A program made the translations under genes and the position numbers. The notes beneath the pieces were generated by a model. It saw only the letters and a list, made by a program, of their open reading frames with translations. It searched no databases and was not told the DNA's origin. From Atherix ibis (Eukaryota > Arthropoda > Insecta > Diptera > Athericidae), in contig OY282605.1 in assembly GCA_958298945.1 (NCBI GenBank), forward strand, positions 41,270,811 to 41,334,810: a stretch of DNA of 64,000 nucleotides. The letters are read 5' to 3'. Below are positions 12,072 to 23,730 of this stretch, piece by piece; positions within the stretch are counted from its first letter, which is position 1; each line of letters begins with the position of its first letter.

Positions 12072-12447
12072 TTTATTACTCATTCAAGAAAGTAAAGGTC
12101 ATTTTTTTTATTCAAAAAGGAAGCTTACCTACCACCAAATCAAAAGAAAAACTACTCAAATAGTTAAAAAAAAAGTAAGAAAAAACCCTTCGAAAATGAT
12201 GGATTGTTGTGTGTACGCTCTTCAAATCGGAAGTGCCAGAGCCATAACCGTGGTTTTTTTTTGTTTCTATTAAACTGTTCCTGTTCGGTTCTTCTTTTTA
12301 CATTGATCGGACAGAGAGGAAGTACCAACATAATGAAAAAAAAAAAAACCAAAGTTATCAAAAGTAAATTGAAGAAAAAAAAATTACAAAAAATAATTCT
12401 CATTTATTCAGGTTTGTTCCTCTTCAACTGATCGAAGAAAAAATGTT
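12072..12447. repeat. copy 1 of a ~370-bp dispersed duplicate
   Basis: High similarity to 17361-17714 in the same orientation. Shared blocks include attcaagaaagta, aaaactactcaaatagtt, ctcttcaaatcggaagtgcc, ttaaactgttcctgttcggt, ccaaagttatcaaaagtaaa and ggtttgttcctcttcaactg. The two copies differ by several indels. Short frames inside both encode similar lysine-rich peptides, but substitutions show no excess of synonymous changes, so I treat it as a repeat, not a gene. Confidence 0.75.
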
Positions 12448-12899
12448 TAGAACGATTTTTTTTTTTTTGGTCATTTTCCATTGAACCTCTCGCCACATAC
12501 CTTTTCATAAAAAAAACTGTAGGTTTCAGGCTCCCATTCTATGGAAGAAGAAAACTGGTCTTTTTGAGTGTTTTTTTTTCTTCTTCTTTTTTAAAATTTT
12601 TCTTTTATCTATAGTCGTGCATTCTTTGTTTCAGTTACCGGTTATGCGTAGCTTTAATGTCAAAAATAAAAAGCCAATCCAAGAGACATTATTCCTTGAC
12701 GAAGCAAAAATTTATAGATTTATATTCCGGAAAAAAAAGAAAAATTCGAAATTTTTACGTAGCCCACGCATGTGCATGATACCGACTCGGACTTGGTGGA
12801 TTTTTATCAATTACTGGGGGTGTTGACTTACAAAAAAAAAAAACCACCTGTCCTATCAAAGATAACATATAAGATTAGGCAAAATCTTTTTCTGTATTT
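12448..12899. other. AT-rich non-coding stretch
   Basis: Nothing recognised. Confidence 0.4.
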
Positions 12900-13960
12900 T
12901 TTTTTCTACCGCCTCTAAAGTATTTCCTTTATTTCCGTGTGAACTCTCCAAAATCAACTCAGCGAATTTTATTTGCTGGTGGTGGTAGTTGTGCGTTTTG
13001 CAATTTGGCGGTAAAATTTTCTGCCAACCAAAATCAAATCAAGCCAAACGAATCACACGCCGATTTGTCTCCGTCTCAGGTCTCAGCATACGTAATAATG
13101 GTCAGTATTTCGGACATTCCGTTGTGGATGATTCACTTGCTTTTTGGGAACCAGATTGACAAACAAACAAAAACTTAACAAAAATATTGAATACAAAATG
13201 ATGAGGAATGGACAAATCGATTTGTGAGCGGGAGAAGAGAGAAAATCAAATGGAATTTAATGAAATTAAATTCAAGCGGTTCGACTGCATTTTGGCAAAA
13301 GACCTCTGGCGGGATACTACTTGACTTCAACAATTACTATGATACAAAAAATTAAAAATGAGAATTTTTTTATAATAACACCATAGTTACGACTATACAC
13401 GTACACTCCCAACCAACCAACACGGAACGCATAGTTTGCGCGCGCACACACACACACACAAATCCATCGACGATCGTTTGTTGAGTTTAGTTTTTTTGTC
13501 CTTTTTTCGCAATGTGCTCGCGAATCGTACAATTTGGCAGGTCACAGAATGATTTGAGCTTTTTTCGGTGTCTCCGCTGTTTCTCTTACCGTCCGTGTAA
13601 GACAGACAAATCGGGATGAGGGACGGGGATTTGCATTTTCGACATGCTCGTATATAGTATCGCGCAGTCCATTAACTTGTTTATTTATCATCTGCACATT
13701 CCCTCTATCTCCGTCATCCTCATCTCGCTACAGTTTCGTTTCGTTTTTTTTTTGTTCGTTCCGTTTCGCACGCAAATTTTATTGTTAATTCGCTGATCGA
13801 TGGTTTGATGATGATATGGTATGACGGTGTGACGGTATGACGGGGGGCTGACTGGTTAGAGGCCACAGACAACATCAGGTATGGATGAGCGGAAACGGCG
13901 CGCACACTTGACGACGCTTTTGAGAGCCGCCAAATTCGGGCGAAATAGGTTGAATGAGCT
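12900..13960. other. single-copy island of lower AT content, candidate regulatory or untranslated-exon sequence
   Basis: No protein frame of note, but the sequence is less AT-rich than its surroundings and lacks the transposon motifs seen elsewhere. It contains ttgctggtggtggtagttg, a CA microsatellite (13445-13460), cgggatgagggacggggat, pyrimidine-rich blocks with cgttt repeats (13730-13770) and acggtatgacgg repeats (13820-13845). Possibly a jing enhancer or a non-coding exon; this is inference from composition only. Confidence 0.35.
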
Positions 13961-14779
13961 TTTGAGTGTCTGAAGTTTTCTAAATTATGTCTTTGACCTC
14001 AGTGAAGGTCGTTTTTGCTTTTTAGCAATTACAGAAAAACCACTGTTCAAGTTCAAAACGGATTTATTGCAATCAGACGGTTATGATGCATTCGATTATA
14101 AGGTTAATGACCTGGAATTTATTGTTGATTTTTTTTTTTGTATTTTTCGCTCTTCATTTTTCTTAGGTTTTTGTTTATTTTTATATTGTATAGATTTTTT
14201 AAATAAAGGTGGTGGTTGTTTGGGGGTTTTTTTTTTGGTCATAATAATAATTATGAAAATTTTTAAGTGGTTGCATTTTTACCTCTCTGTCTCTCCCTCT
14301 CTCTCTTGGATGATATAAAAGATAAATCAGAATTTAGTGATGTTTGAAAAAATCACAATAATAAAAATTTGCATTAATTTCTTCTTTAAAAAGGTTTTTT
14401 TTTCTTTTTACTTCTGAAAGGTAATTTTTTACAAAAAATACCTTTTATTGTTATACGTTTCTATAAAAATATATGCAATTTGTTTTCTGATTTATTTAAG
14501 TAATTTAATTTTTCCCTGTATGGATTGATTATAGTTTTCGTAAATATTTTATTTAGCACAAGAAAAACAAAATAATATTTTAATATTAATTTGAAGAAAA
14601 AAAAATAAAATTTTTTTTTTACAAAATGGGTTTTTTTTGCGTTTCCTTTTTGATATTGTATAAAATAGGTTTTTTTTTTTTGCAAAAATGTCCTTATAAG
14701 CTTTTTTTTTTAAATAAAATTTGCTTTTTGCTAAAATATCTTCGAAAATTCCTCTTATTTTTTTGCTTATTTCCCTATA
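13961..14779. other. AT-rich non-coding stretch
   Basis: Poly-T rich; open frames here are low-complexity Phe/Lys/Leu strings and not credible genes. Confidence 0.5.
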
Positions 14780-15527
14780 CGTGGTCTGTTCAAAAAGTAT
14801 CGCGAACTCCGTGTTTTTTTTTTTTTAAATTATTTATTTATTCATGAATATCTATTTTGTCCCCTTCAAAATAATCCCCACCAGATATAATACACTTGTG
14901 CCAACGTTTTTTCCAACCCTCAAAGCACTTCAAAAAATCATGTTTTGTGATCTTGTTCAGCTCCTCCTTCGTAGCGTTGTCCTTTCTTGAGGCTCTTCAG
15001 TTTCGGGAACAAGAAAAAGTAACAGGGCGCCAGATCTGGGTAATACGATGGTTGCGGTATTATTAGTGTGTTGTTTTTGGCAGATTGCTTCACGCAACTT
15101 GTGCAGAACTTGCAGGTAATATTCCTTATTGACCGTTCTACCCTGTGGCAAGAACTCATGATGCACCACGCCCCTGCAATCGAAAAAAACTGTAAGCAAA
15201 ACCGTCACATTCGCTTTTCGTCGTTCACATCTTCTCGGCCCTCTAAGAACATTTTGTTCCACCGATAAACGTTGCTTCGGTCCAAAGTAGCTTCACCATA
15301 TGCCACAGTCAACATTTGGAATGCGTCCACGCAATTAATTTTGTTTTTCACACAATACGTGCAAGCAAAGCATCTGTCAAGAATTAACTGAACATTCAAA
15401 ATGGTCGAACTTGTCGGCATAAGGGAGAGACATGAGTACCAACATTACGCCACAAAAAAAAATCAAACATCGAATATACGTAACCTGCGGAAATTCAAAA
15501 TTCACGATACTTTTTGAACAGACCTCG
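14780..15527 (-). mobile_element. family M mariner, internally deleted (748 bp)
   Basis: Ends cgtggtctgttcaaaaagta and tactttttgaacagacctcg (read on + strand at the right) are mutual inverted repeats flanked by TA at 14778-14779 and 15528-15529. It carries the same internal junction (reverse complement of gacgaaaagcgaatgtga) as the 9159-9934 copy. Confidence 0.9.
14838..15357 (-). pseudogene. family M mariner transposase, deleted fragment
   Basis: On the minus strand: KNKINCVDAFQMLTVAYGEA and LDRSNVYRWNKMFLEGRED (HTH region), deletion, then NVTVLLTVFFDCRGVVHHEF, FLPQGRTVNKEYYLQVLHKL, a further deletion at AICQKQHTN, and fragments of the C-terminal domain down to the stop at 14838. The first and second catalytic Asp segments are missing. 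Confidence 0.85.
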
Positions 15528-17360
15528 TATGGACCCTAAAAAACCCCACAAGGGGTCATGATGCAGCTCTACGATCACGAGATTATTTGGTGAGCTATAC
15601 AATGTGTATTGCTTAGATGAAATCGGTCTTGGGTCAGTTGGATAGACCAGTTAGAGGTGGTCTTAGAATTTCTAGTTGGTTTAATTCGGAAAAGGGAATT
15701 GAGGGATCCAAAAAGCAAAAGGGAATTGAGGCATCCAAATGAGACTAGAATAAGATAAGTTTCGTTAGAAAATAAGTGATAGTGAGTATAACGTCCTCAG
15801 AATGAGCAGATGTGGAATAGGTGATTTGCAAAGCAGTTTCCATGTCTAAATTTTGTTGAGGTTGCCGAATATGTGTAGACTGGTAAGGTAATAGCTGGTC
15901 AATGTTTCAAAAGAAGCCTTTCCCCACTTGTTCAGTTAAATTACCATTTGATTAACATGAGCGGCCAGTTAAGAACTGCTTCTGTCGCATAGAAATGCTC
16001 GTTCATTGCTCAAATTTCCCACCAAACCCCCTACCTAGCGATTTAACTGGTTTCCTTTTGTTTCTTTTTTTACTAATTAAAATATTTCTTAATTAAAAAT
16101 ATACAAAATATTCTATTTAATTTTTTGCAAAAAAATATTTAAATTTAAACTTTTTTTCGGAAATGATTTTTTCGTAAAATTTTCTTCAAATTTCAAAATG
16201 TATTTCCAAATTTGTACAATAAAACCATCTGAATACATGAGGTTAGTTTAGTTTATAATAAAAGGTGACAGATTCGCAAAAAAATATATATATTATTTTT
16301 TTTTTTAAAATAAAGAAAAAGAGAACTATTCTCATAGACTGCTTTCATTTTTCACAGAAAATATCAAAATTCTAAATGAGATTATAATCTTTTGAGACCT
16401 TTGTACTACAATATTTCTTAAAGTTTCTAATAAAGATTGTACGAGGGGGGAGGTGGTTGTATGTAGCAGCACTGCAATGTTAAATAAAAAATAAAAAAAG
16501 GTGAAAAATAAAAGCAATTCCTTTTTTTTTTGCTTCATGAGAAAAAACTTCTTTTTTTTTGCTATAAAAATTGTTGGTTGTATATAAAAAAAAACGTACC
16601 TTCTTTTTGTGCATGCTTCACAAAGAATCTTTTTTGGAAGAGTGGACGGGGAGAGGGTAAAGAAGAAGGTATGGTGAAAAAGAACACCTTTCAAGTAACA
16701 ATGTTACTATAATCTACAGAAACTGGTTGGCTTAGAATAGAATAAGAAAAAAAAAATGAAGACACAAAAAAAAGAAGAAAAAAAGAAAGAACGCAGACGG
16801 ACCTCTTAAAGAATGTTTTCACACGTTCTCAGGTGCGCATTGTAGAATCTGAGAATCTGTCAGGAGTATAGGCACTATATGAGATTGTGGTCAATCCAGT
16901 AATCCAGTTGGCTGGAAATTAAATGAATTCCAGTCAGGTTAGAAATGTGTAGAAATTTAGAATAAACTCTTTTCCATTTGATTTATTTGCCGTACATAAT
17001 AACACTGCCACCGTACATAAATACGTACTCGTAACTTTCTTGTGCATTATTTCACTCTACAAACACAACTCTTGCTGGTGTGAATAAATCTTATCCTTAT
17101 TGTATTTTTTTTATTTGTATTTCACCAATTCAGGGGTCTTAATGATTACATATTGTATCGGACTGTGAACAATTCATAATAAAATAGGTGTTATTGGACA
17201 CGTTAAAAATGCATTCTTTGCCATAGAGTACAATATCAAATTACATAACGTTTAAAATTTCAATAAAAATTTTCTAGTTTATAGCAATTTTCTATAGAAA
17301 ATAATTGAATTATGTAAAGGATCAATTTCCTATAATATAAATTTTGTACTTAATTTATTT
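15528..17360. other. non-coding stretch with no recognised gene
   Basis: 15530-16060 is only moderately AT-rich and looks single-copy (for example ctctacgatcacgagattat). It contains a small direct repeat of gggaattgaggatcc/gggaattgaggcatcc near 15695-15740. The remainder is AT-rich, with no credible frame. Confidence 0.4.
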
Positions 17361-17714
17361 TATTACTTATTCAAGAAAGTACAGATCAATTTTTTATTTA
17401 ATGTTCAAAAGAAAAACTACTCAAATAGTTTTAAAAAAATTTTTTTCAAAAAAAACCACGTCAAAAATGATGGATTTGTGTGTAGGCTCTTCAAATCGGA
17501 AGTGCCAGAACCATAACAATGCCGGCCATGTTTTTTTTCTTCTATTAAACTGTTCCTGTTCGGTTCTTCTTTTCACATTGATCGAAAAGAGAGCAAGTAA
17601 CAAAATAATAAAAAAAACCAAAGTTATCAAAAGTAAATTGAAGAAAAACAAATTACAAAAAATAATTCTCATTTATTCAGGTTTGTTCCTCTTCAACTGA
17701 TCGAAGAAAATGTT
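17361..17714. repeat. copy 2 of the ~370-bp dispersed duplicate
   Basis: Same orientation as the copy at 12072-12447, about 5.3 kb away. It lies directly next to the GGCGGCCATTTT tandem array, and is followed by tttcctataatataaattttgtact, which also precedes it (17327-17350), so the copy is bracketed by a ~25-bp direct repeat. Confidence 0.75.
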
Positions 17715-18990
17715 ACAGATAAATTTCCTATAATATAAATTTTGTACTTTATATTTTTTCTGAAATAAATAAAAAATAAATTAAAAAAAAATAAATACCA
17801 AATTTTTATTAACATATTAAATAAAATATTTTTTTTAACTAAAATAAAACAAATTAAAATCATTTTGAAAGCAATCCTCGTAGATAAACTGTCAAAATGG
17901 CGGCCATTTTAGTTGCAGATTCGCTTCAAATTATAACGTTTAAAATAAAAAATTTAAAAAAAAAACCTAAATTTAAAAAAAAATTAAAAAATAATTTCTG
18001 AAATAAAACAAAAAATAAAAAAATACCAAATTTTTATTAACATATTAAATAAAATATTTTTTTTTTTAACTAAAATAAATCAAATTCAAATCATTTTGAA
18101 AGCAATTCCTGTAGATTAACTGTCAAAATGGCGACCATTTTAATTCGATTCGCTTCAAATTATAACGTTTAAAATAAAAATTTTCAATAATTTTTTACAA
18201 TTTAGCGTTTTTTTATCAATAAATAAATACGTTATTTAATATATATTTTTTTAAATTATTAAATAAATTCTTGATTAACAAGGAAAAGCTAAATACAAAA
18301 ATCACATTAAAAATGGCGGCCATTTTAGTTGCGGATTCGCTTCAAATTACAACGTTAAAATATAAAAAACCTACTTTATAGCAATTTTCCATACAAATAA
18401 ATAATTGGATTTCATAAATGAATTATTTTGTTTTTAAACTAATTTTTGAAACTGAAAATTAAACATATTTTGGGGTCTTGTTTTAAATTTAAAAAAGGCA
18501 TTTTACGATATTCAATAATTTTTTTTTACAATAACAATAAAAACATATAAAATTCCTATTTTTTATAATTATTCTTTAAATTTTTTATTAACAAGAAAAA
18601 GCTAAATACAAAAAGCACATTAAAAATAATTTATCGTAGATCAACTGTCAAAATGGCGGCCATTTTAATTCGGTAAAAAATATAAAAAAAAACCTACTTT
18701 ATAGTAATTTTCCATAGCAAATAATTAGATTTCATAAATTATTATTTTTTTTAAACGGAAAATTAATCATCTTTTATGGGATCTTATTTTAAATTTAAAA
18801 AAACCGCCTTTTCCGATATGCCGTAGTTTTTTTACAATAAAATTATAACATAAAATTTCAAATTTTTTTAAATTCCTAAATAAATTATTTATTAACAAGA
18901 AAAAGCCAAATACAAAAATCACATTAAAAATCATTTGTCGTTGATAAAATGTCAAAATGGCGGCGCCATTTTAGTTTTGGATTCGCTTGG
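17715..18990. repeat. irregular tandem array with a GTCAAAATGGCGGCCATTTT box
   Basis: The box (or close variants) starts at 17891, 18122, about 18307, 18647 and 18951, giving spacings of 231, 185, 340 and 304. It is usually followed by agttg.ggattcgcttcaaatta. The spacer includes aacaagaaaaagctaaatacaaaaa. The box contains the palindrome AAAATGGCGGCCATTTT (one-base centre). Confidence 0.8.
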
Positions 18991-19479
18991 ACTGACAGCC
19001 GTTCTTTTGAATTAGGAAAAATTCTCATTTGTTATAATCTCTTAGCACTGAACTGTAATAATCGAATCTTTCTTGAATCGGCATATCTAGAATATTTTGA
19101 ATTTGATTAATTGCATTTACTTAATCAATAAAATAATTTTAGAATAATGAATTTTTGCAGATATCAGCCATTTTGTAAATTGAAATTTGACCTTAAAAAA
19201 ATTATCGTTTTCTTATTTAGTTAAGTTATTTGCTACAGTCAATAAATATGAACAACAATTATTTAAATGATGAAAAATACCTAAATTATTAATTACGAAA
19301 AAAAAAAAAAAAAAAAAAAATTGAAGAGAAAGAAATTTCAACAAAAATGAATAGAAAATTCTTTTCAAATCAGTCAGTCACTAACTAACTAAGCCTTTAA
19401 GTTAAGAAGTGCGTTAACTTTGTTTTTACGATAAAAATTGTATTAAAATGCTCCCCTGGAGTCAACAAAAACTTACGAT
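18991..19479. other. AT-rich non-coding stretch with a 23-A tract
   Basis: Poly(A) at 19298-19320 has no recognisable retroelement body upstream. No gene seen. Confidence 0.45.
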
Positions 19480-21330
19480 TAGTCGCCATGGAATGCGCAC
19501 ACACATTGAAGATATTTTTATGCTTATTTCTGTGGTATTGATTGTAGTTTGGTTTTTTTGTGCTGTCCCACCACTAGGAGGGCATCTTAACTTGTAGTTA
19601 CAAGTATTTTCGTTTAGTGTGAGTATTTTGAGTCCCAATGCGGGGGGATTGGCCCATATGGCCTTATGTCAAGTGTCAACAATATTGGAGCCAACGGTAA
19701 TGTTGACTGGGCACAATTACCGGAAAGCGGCATATTAACGATGCAACGATGTATTCTGGGTCCAAATCGATTATTCGAAAGTCTATTTATAAAATAGTCG
19801 CTCGTTTGGAGGATAAATGATGTTAAATACGATAGAAAATCGAAAAGACCATATCTCACTAGAGTTTGGTTCTTCCCATCCATCCATCAGTTTCCGTTTC
19901 GGTCCTTTCGGTTCGTTTCGATTTCTAAACAGCTCGTTCGAAGGTTAATGGCTTCCCTCTTTTCAAGTTTTCGCTTTTCAATATCTTAGTTTTATCCAAA
20001 TCGAAGGCAGTTTTAATCCATACCGTTTTGATGCAGTTTGTTTCGATCAGAAATGTGTGTTTTTTATTTTCCTCTTTTTTTAGTGCATTTATTTTCATAG
20101 AAATTCATGAGCATTTTCACTTTTCTTCTTCTAAATTGCAAATAAATTCCGATTGAGAATTGAACGTAAATGAGTGGAAAAATTTATATTACGTGTAATT
20201 AAAAGAAAATTCCAAATTAATCTGGAATATAATAATTAATCTTACTGCTGGTGTGAAGAATTTTTAATAAAAGAATTATTGCTTGTGAGTGTAGTTCTCT
20301 GTCTCTCTTCAGTAAATAGAAAACACGTTTTTTTTTTTACTTTACGCGAGCAGAAGTGCATATTTTGGGGATATTTCTCTAAAAAGCTTATTCTTCTTTA
20401 GAACGTCTCAGCGTTAAATTGGACCGAATGGAATTAGAATTGCAGGTGAGCTAATAATGCAAAAAGTGATTTATTTGTTGTTGTTTTTTTCTTATTTTGG
20501 TTTTGGTTTTGGTTTTGGTTTTGGTTTTGGTTATCTGGTATGGGTAGAATTGGACTTGTCAGAATGACGGTGCATGGTCGGTCATTACATTACGCCTGCA
20601 TAGGCTCATTTTTCAGTAATGCCCATCCCCACAAAATAATATCAAACAGAAGTGAATAGTTCCCCTTAAGCAATTTTGCCATCTTGTGACTGTTTAGTTA
20701 TCTGTCCCCCTTTTGCGGTATCAATTTTCCCAGTTACCATCTTCTCATTGGGATTGCAATTCTGTTATTCTCACTGGGTTCCTTGCAAAATTTATACCAA
20801 CTGAATCTCCATTGCTGTTGTCGCTGTAAAATGGGGTTCCACTCCTGATGTTTATCTATTGTGACGGATCAACCTACGATAAACTTTGACGAATAATTAA
20901 TCGAGTTTCTGTCCTGTTCTACCGATGAGCATTGTTCGATAAGAAGCAGTTTCAAATTCTAGTCGAATATGAACACAAGAGTGTGTACTCTCATGTGTCT
21001 ATCGACATAGTTTGAAACGTTCTCCCCTAATTTATGCCAGCCCATTAGATACAACCATACTGTGGGCTTTTATTAGTAGATTGTATTGTGTTCAATCATA
21101 GTGGATCCAATAAATAAAGAGGATCTGAAACTCTTGTAAGCAATTACGTTTCAATAGTCATCATCCACCCAGTTAAACTTGACTGCGTAAAGTGTTCTTG
21201 CGGTGTTACCAAACTTGATCTCCTCTCTCTCCAACTAAGATCGACATAATTTTATGTTCTAGTCGATTATTCAAAAAGGAAAGGGGAGTTGTGGCTGGTC
21301 TATTCACTAAAAGGGTTAATATTAATATGG
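19480..21330. other. single-copy island, candidate regulatory region
   Basis: Lower AT content and none of the transposon motifs. Contains a pyrimidine-rich atccatccatcagtttcc block near 19880, a candidate 44-nt exon at 20402-20445 and a GGTTTT hexanucleotide run at 20499-20532. No protein gene recognised; the minus-strand frame at 19614-19883 has no family features. Confidence 0.35.
20499..20532 (+). repeat. (GGTTTT)n simple repeat, about six units
   Basis: Near-perfect hexanucleotide repeat. The regularly spaced GG pairs resemble telomere-like or two-tetrad quadruplex-forming sequence, but nothing indicates function. Confidence 0.9.
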
Positions 21331-21639
21331 TAAAATAGCATTCTTACTTATAAAATTTAACTGTCCAAACAATTCTCGCAAATTGGAACACAAATCGAAA
21401 AGTACACACTAAATTGGATCAATTAAATAATGAATTTCACACCCGTATAATTTTTTTTAATTTATTTATTTAATAATTCGATTAAAATGTTTGTATCTAT
21501 TACAAAAAAAAAATGAAATAAAAAAAGATGTTTCTTAAATAAAATTTGATTATCCAATTTGAACTTTGGAAAGTGAAGTTAATTTAAGGATATTTAAAAT
21601 TTTGATTTTGATTAAATTTTGAATTGATTGTATTGCTTA

Positions 21640-22230
21640 AAGGTTGTCATTATCCATGGAACATAATAATATCATTCATATGTTGGCAGAACTGAATTTT
21701 TTTATATAATTTTTGATGACTTTTTCGCTCATTTCGGCCATAACTTAAGGGATGTCGGTCATTAAAAGTTCATCAGCTTACAAATTGTTTATTTAAATAC
21801 AATTTTTTGTTGGGTAGCCTTACACTTTACAATAATAAGTCCAATGGCGTCAAATCGCATGATCTTGGTTGTTAATTGACATCACCAAATATCAAAATGG
21901 CCGTCATATGTTCCTTGTGGTGCTGTTTTGTTGGAACCACCTATGAACTAGATTGAAATCTTCAAATTTAGATAAAAAAAATTCAGACAGTCACTTTTTC
22001 GGATATACTGGCTTAATTTGAGGGTTTTCAAGAGCCCCATTTATGAAAATTTTGCCTATTCATGTTTCGATCGTACAAGAAATAAGCCTCATCGCTGAAG
22101 AAAATTTTGTTGAAAAATCAGTTGTTCTAAAAAAATAATTTTAGCAAAATTTTCAGTGATAAAGCGATGTAACAGCTGTCAAATGACGGCATTGTACTTT
22201 CGGTACTACGAAATGGATTTTTGTCAATTT
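21640..22230 (-). mobile_element. decayed family S copy
   Basis: Blocks in order: tgactttttcgctcatttcg, aacttaagggatgtcggtca, tcaaatcgcatgatcttgg, tgttttgttggaaccacc, gagccccatttatgaaaatt, catcgctgaagaaaatttt (SDEAHF region on the minus strand) and AACAGCTGTC (22171). No intact frame. Confidence 0.65.
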
Positions 22231-22239
22231 ATTTTTTTT

Positions 22240-22617
22240 TGAAAGCTTTATTGTGAAGCTACCCTAAAGAGACACTTTTTTCGGGTAGATTTACAATAAA
22301 AAGTCCAACGGCATCAAAACTGAATCTTTTCGATACAATTTTTGATGACTTTTTCGCTCATTTCGGCCATAACTTAAGGGATGTCGGTCATTAAAAGTTC
22401 ATCAGTTTACAAAATGTTTATTTAAATACAATTTTTTGTTGGGTAGCCTTACACTTTACAATAAAAAGTCCAATGGGGTCAAATCGCATGATCTTGGATG
22501 TTAATTGACATCACCAAATTTTAAAATGGCTGCCATATGTTGCTTGTGGTGTTGTTTTGTTGAAACCACATATGAACTACATTGAAATCTTCAAATTTAG
22601 ATAATAAAAAATTCAGA
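22240..22617 (-). mobile_element. second, tandem copy of the family S remnant (5' part of the array)
   Basis: From about 22339 it repeats, nearly base for base, the sequence starting at about 21711 (offset ~628 bp), down to aattcagag at 22618. There it is interrupted by the hairpin module; family S sequence (gttttcaagagccccattta) resumes at about 23050. Confidence 0.7.
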
Positions 22618-22925
22618 GTGCCCCTGCGGCGGGGTGTGAAGTATATAACTGCTTCACATCCCAATGATAGCATAAAATATTGAATTATAGCTGACAAGGG
22701 GCAAAATTAGACAACCGACACTAGAAAAAATGTGATATTAAATAGGCAATTAATATCACATAGAAGTAGTGGACGGACAAGTACGCTCTGTCGGCGGGAT
22801 GTGAAGTACAAAATTGCTTCTATTCCCAATGATGGCTATTTATAGCTGATTAAAGAGCAATAATTATCTGTGACAGTTCATGTGATATTGTAATTTGCAA
22901 TTTCACATGAACTACCTAAGGCACA
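22618..22925 (+). repeat. duplicated paired-hairpin module inserted in family S sequence
   Basis: Two units begin cggcggggtgtgaagt (22627) and cggcgggatgtgaagt (22792). Each holds a small GAAG...CTTC stem (22636-22657; the second weakened), then ccaatgat.gc, an atagctga block, and a larger stem: tgtgatattaa paired with ttaatatcaca (22731-22760, 11 bp) in unit 1, and gttcatgtga paired with tcacatgaac, extended to 14 of 15 pairs (22876-22912), in unit 2. Unrelated non-repeat sequence follows to about 23045. I do not recognise the element. Confidence 0.65.
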
Positions 22926-23045
22926 TTTTTGTGGATCACTGCAGGTGTGGCATTGAAGCTAGCAATAGTGGAGTAATACCTGTTGTGTTCCGCAGACCAT
23001 AGTAATTTCCTAAGAGATGGCTGTGGTTTCAAAAGTGCAGTAGAG
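22926..23045. other. remainder of the insert, unknown
   Basis: A moderately GC segment (gaagctagcaatagtggag...ttccgcagaccatag) between the hairpin module and the resumption of family S sequence. It probably belongs to the same insertion; no homology recognised. Confidence 0.4.
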
Positions 23046-23730
23046 TTTTGAACGTTTTCAAGAGCCCCATTTACAGAAATTTTGCCTATTCGCTTATCGA
23101 TCGTACAAGAAATAACCCTCATCGCTGAAGAAAATTTTGTTGAAAAATCAGTTGGTCTAACAAAATAAATTTTTATAATTTTAACGAAATTTTCAGTGGA
23201 TTTTTGTCAATTTATTTTTGTTGGAAAGCTTTATTGTGATGCTACCCAAAAAATACACTTTTTTGGGGTGGATTTACAATAAAAAGTCTAACGGCGTCAA
23301 ATCGCATGATCTTGGATGTTAATTGGCATCACCAAATATCAAAATGGCTGCCATATGTTCCTTGTGATGCTGTTTTGTTGAAACAACCAGTTTTGAAATC
23401 TCAAATTTAGATTTAAAAAAATTCACACAGTCACTTTTTCAGATATACTAGCTTCATTTATGGGTTTTCAAGAACCCCATATATGAAAATTTTACCTATT
23501 AACATACCGATTGTGCAAGAAAAAAGCCTTATCGCTGAAGAAAGTTTTGTATTGAAAAATAAGTTTTTTCAACAAAATAATTTTCTTATAATTTTAACGA
23601 AATTTTCAGTGATTAAACGATCTTAAATATAAAATGGCGAAACTTAATCCAAACAAATGCCACATTAAATGATGTATATTTTCGACAGCTGTCAAATGAC
23701 AGCGTTGTACTTTCCGTACTTATCCCTTCG
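23046..23730 (-). mobile_element. decayed family S sequence, two partial overlapping copies
   Basis: The gagccccatttacagaaatt and gctgaagaaaattttgttga blocks (23060-23150) complete the interrupted copy. At about 23220 another copy starts (tcaaatcgcatgatcttgga, accccatatatgaaaatttt, cgctgaagaaagttttg) and runs to GACAGCTGTC (23684-23693) and gtactttccgtac. Confidence 0.65.

Noticed and set aside
19298..19320. Poly(A) tail of a retroposed copy
   Set aside because: No recognisable body or target duplication beside it; homopolymer tracts are common throughout this window.
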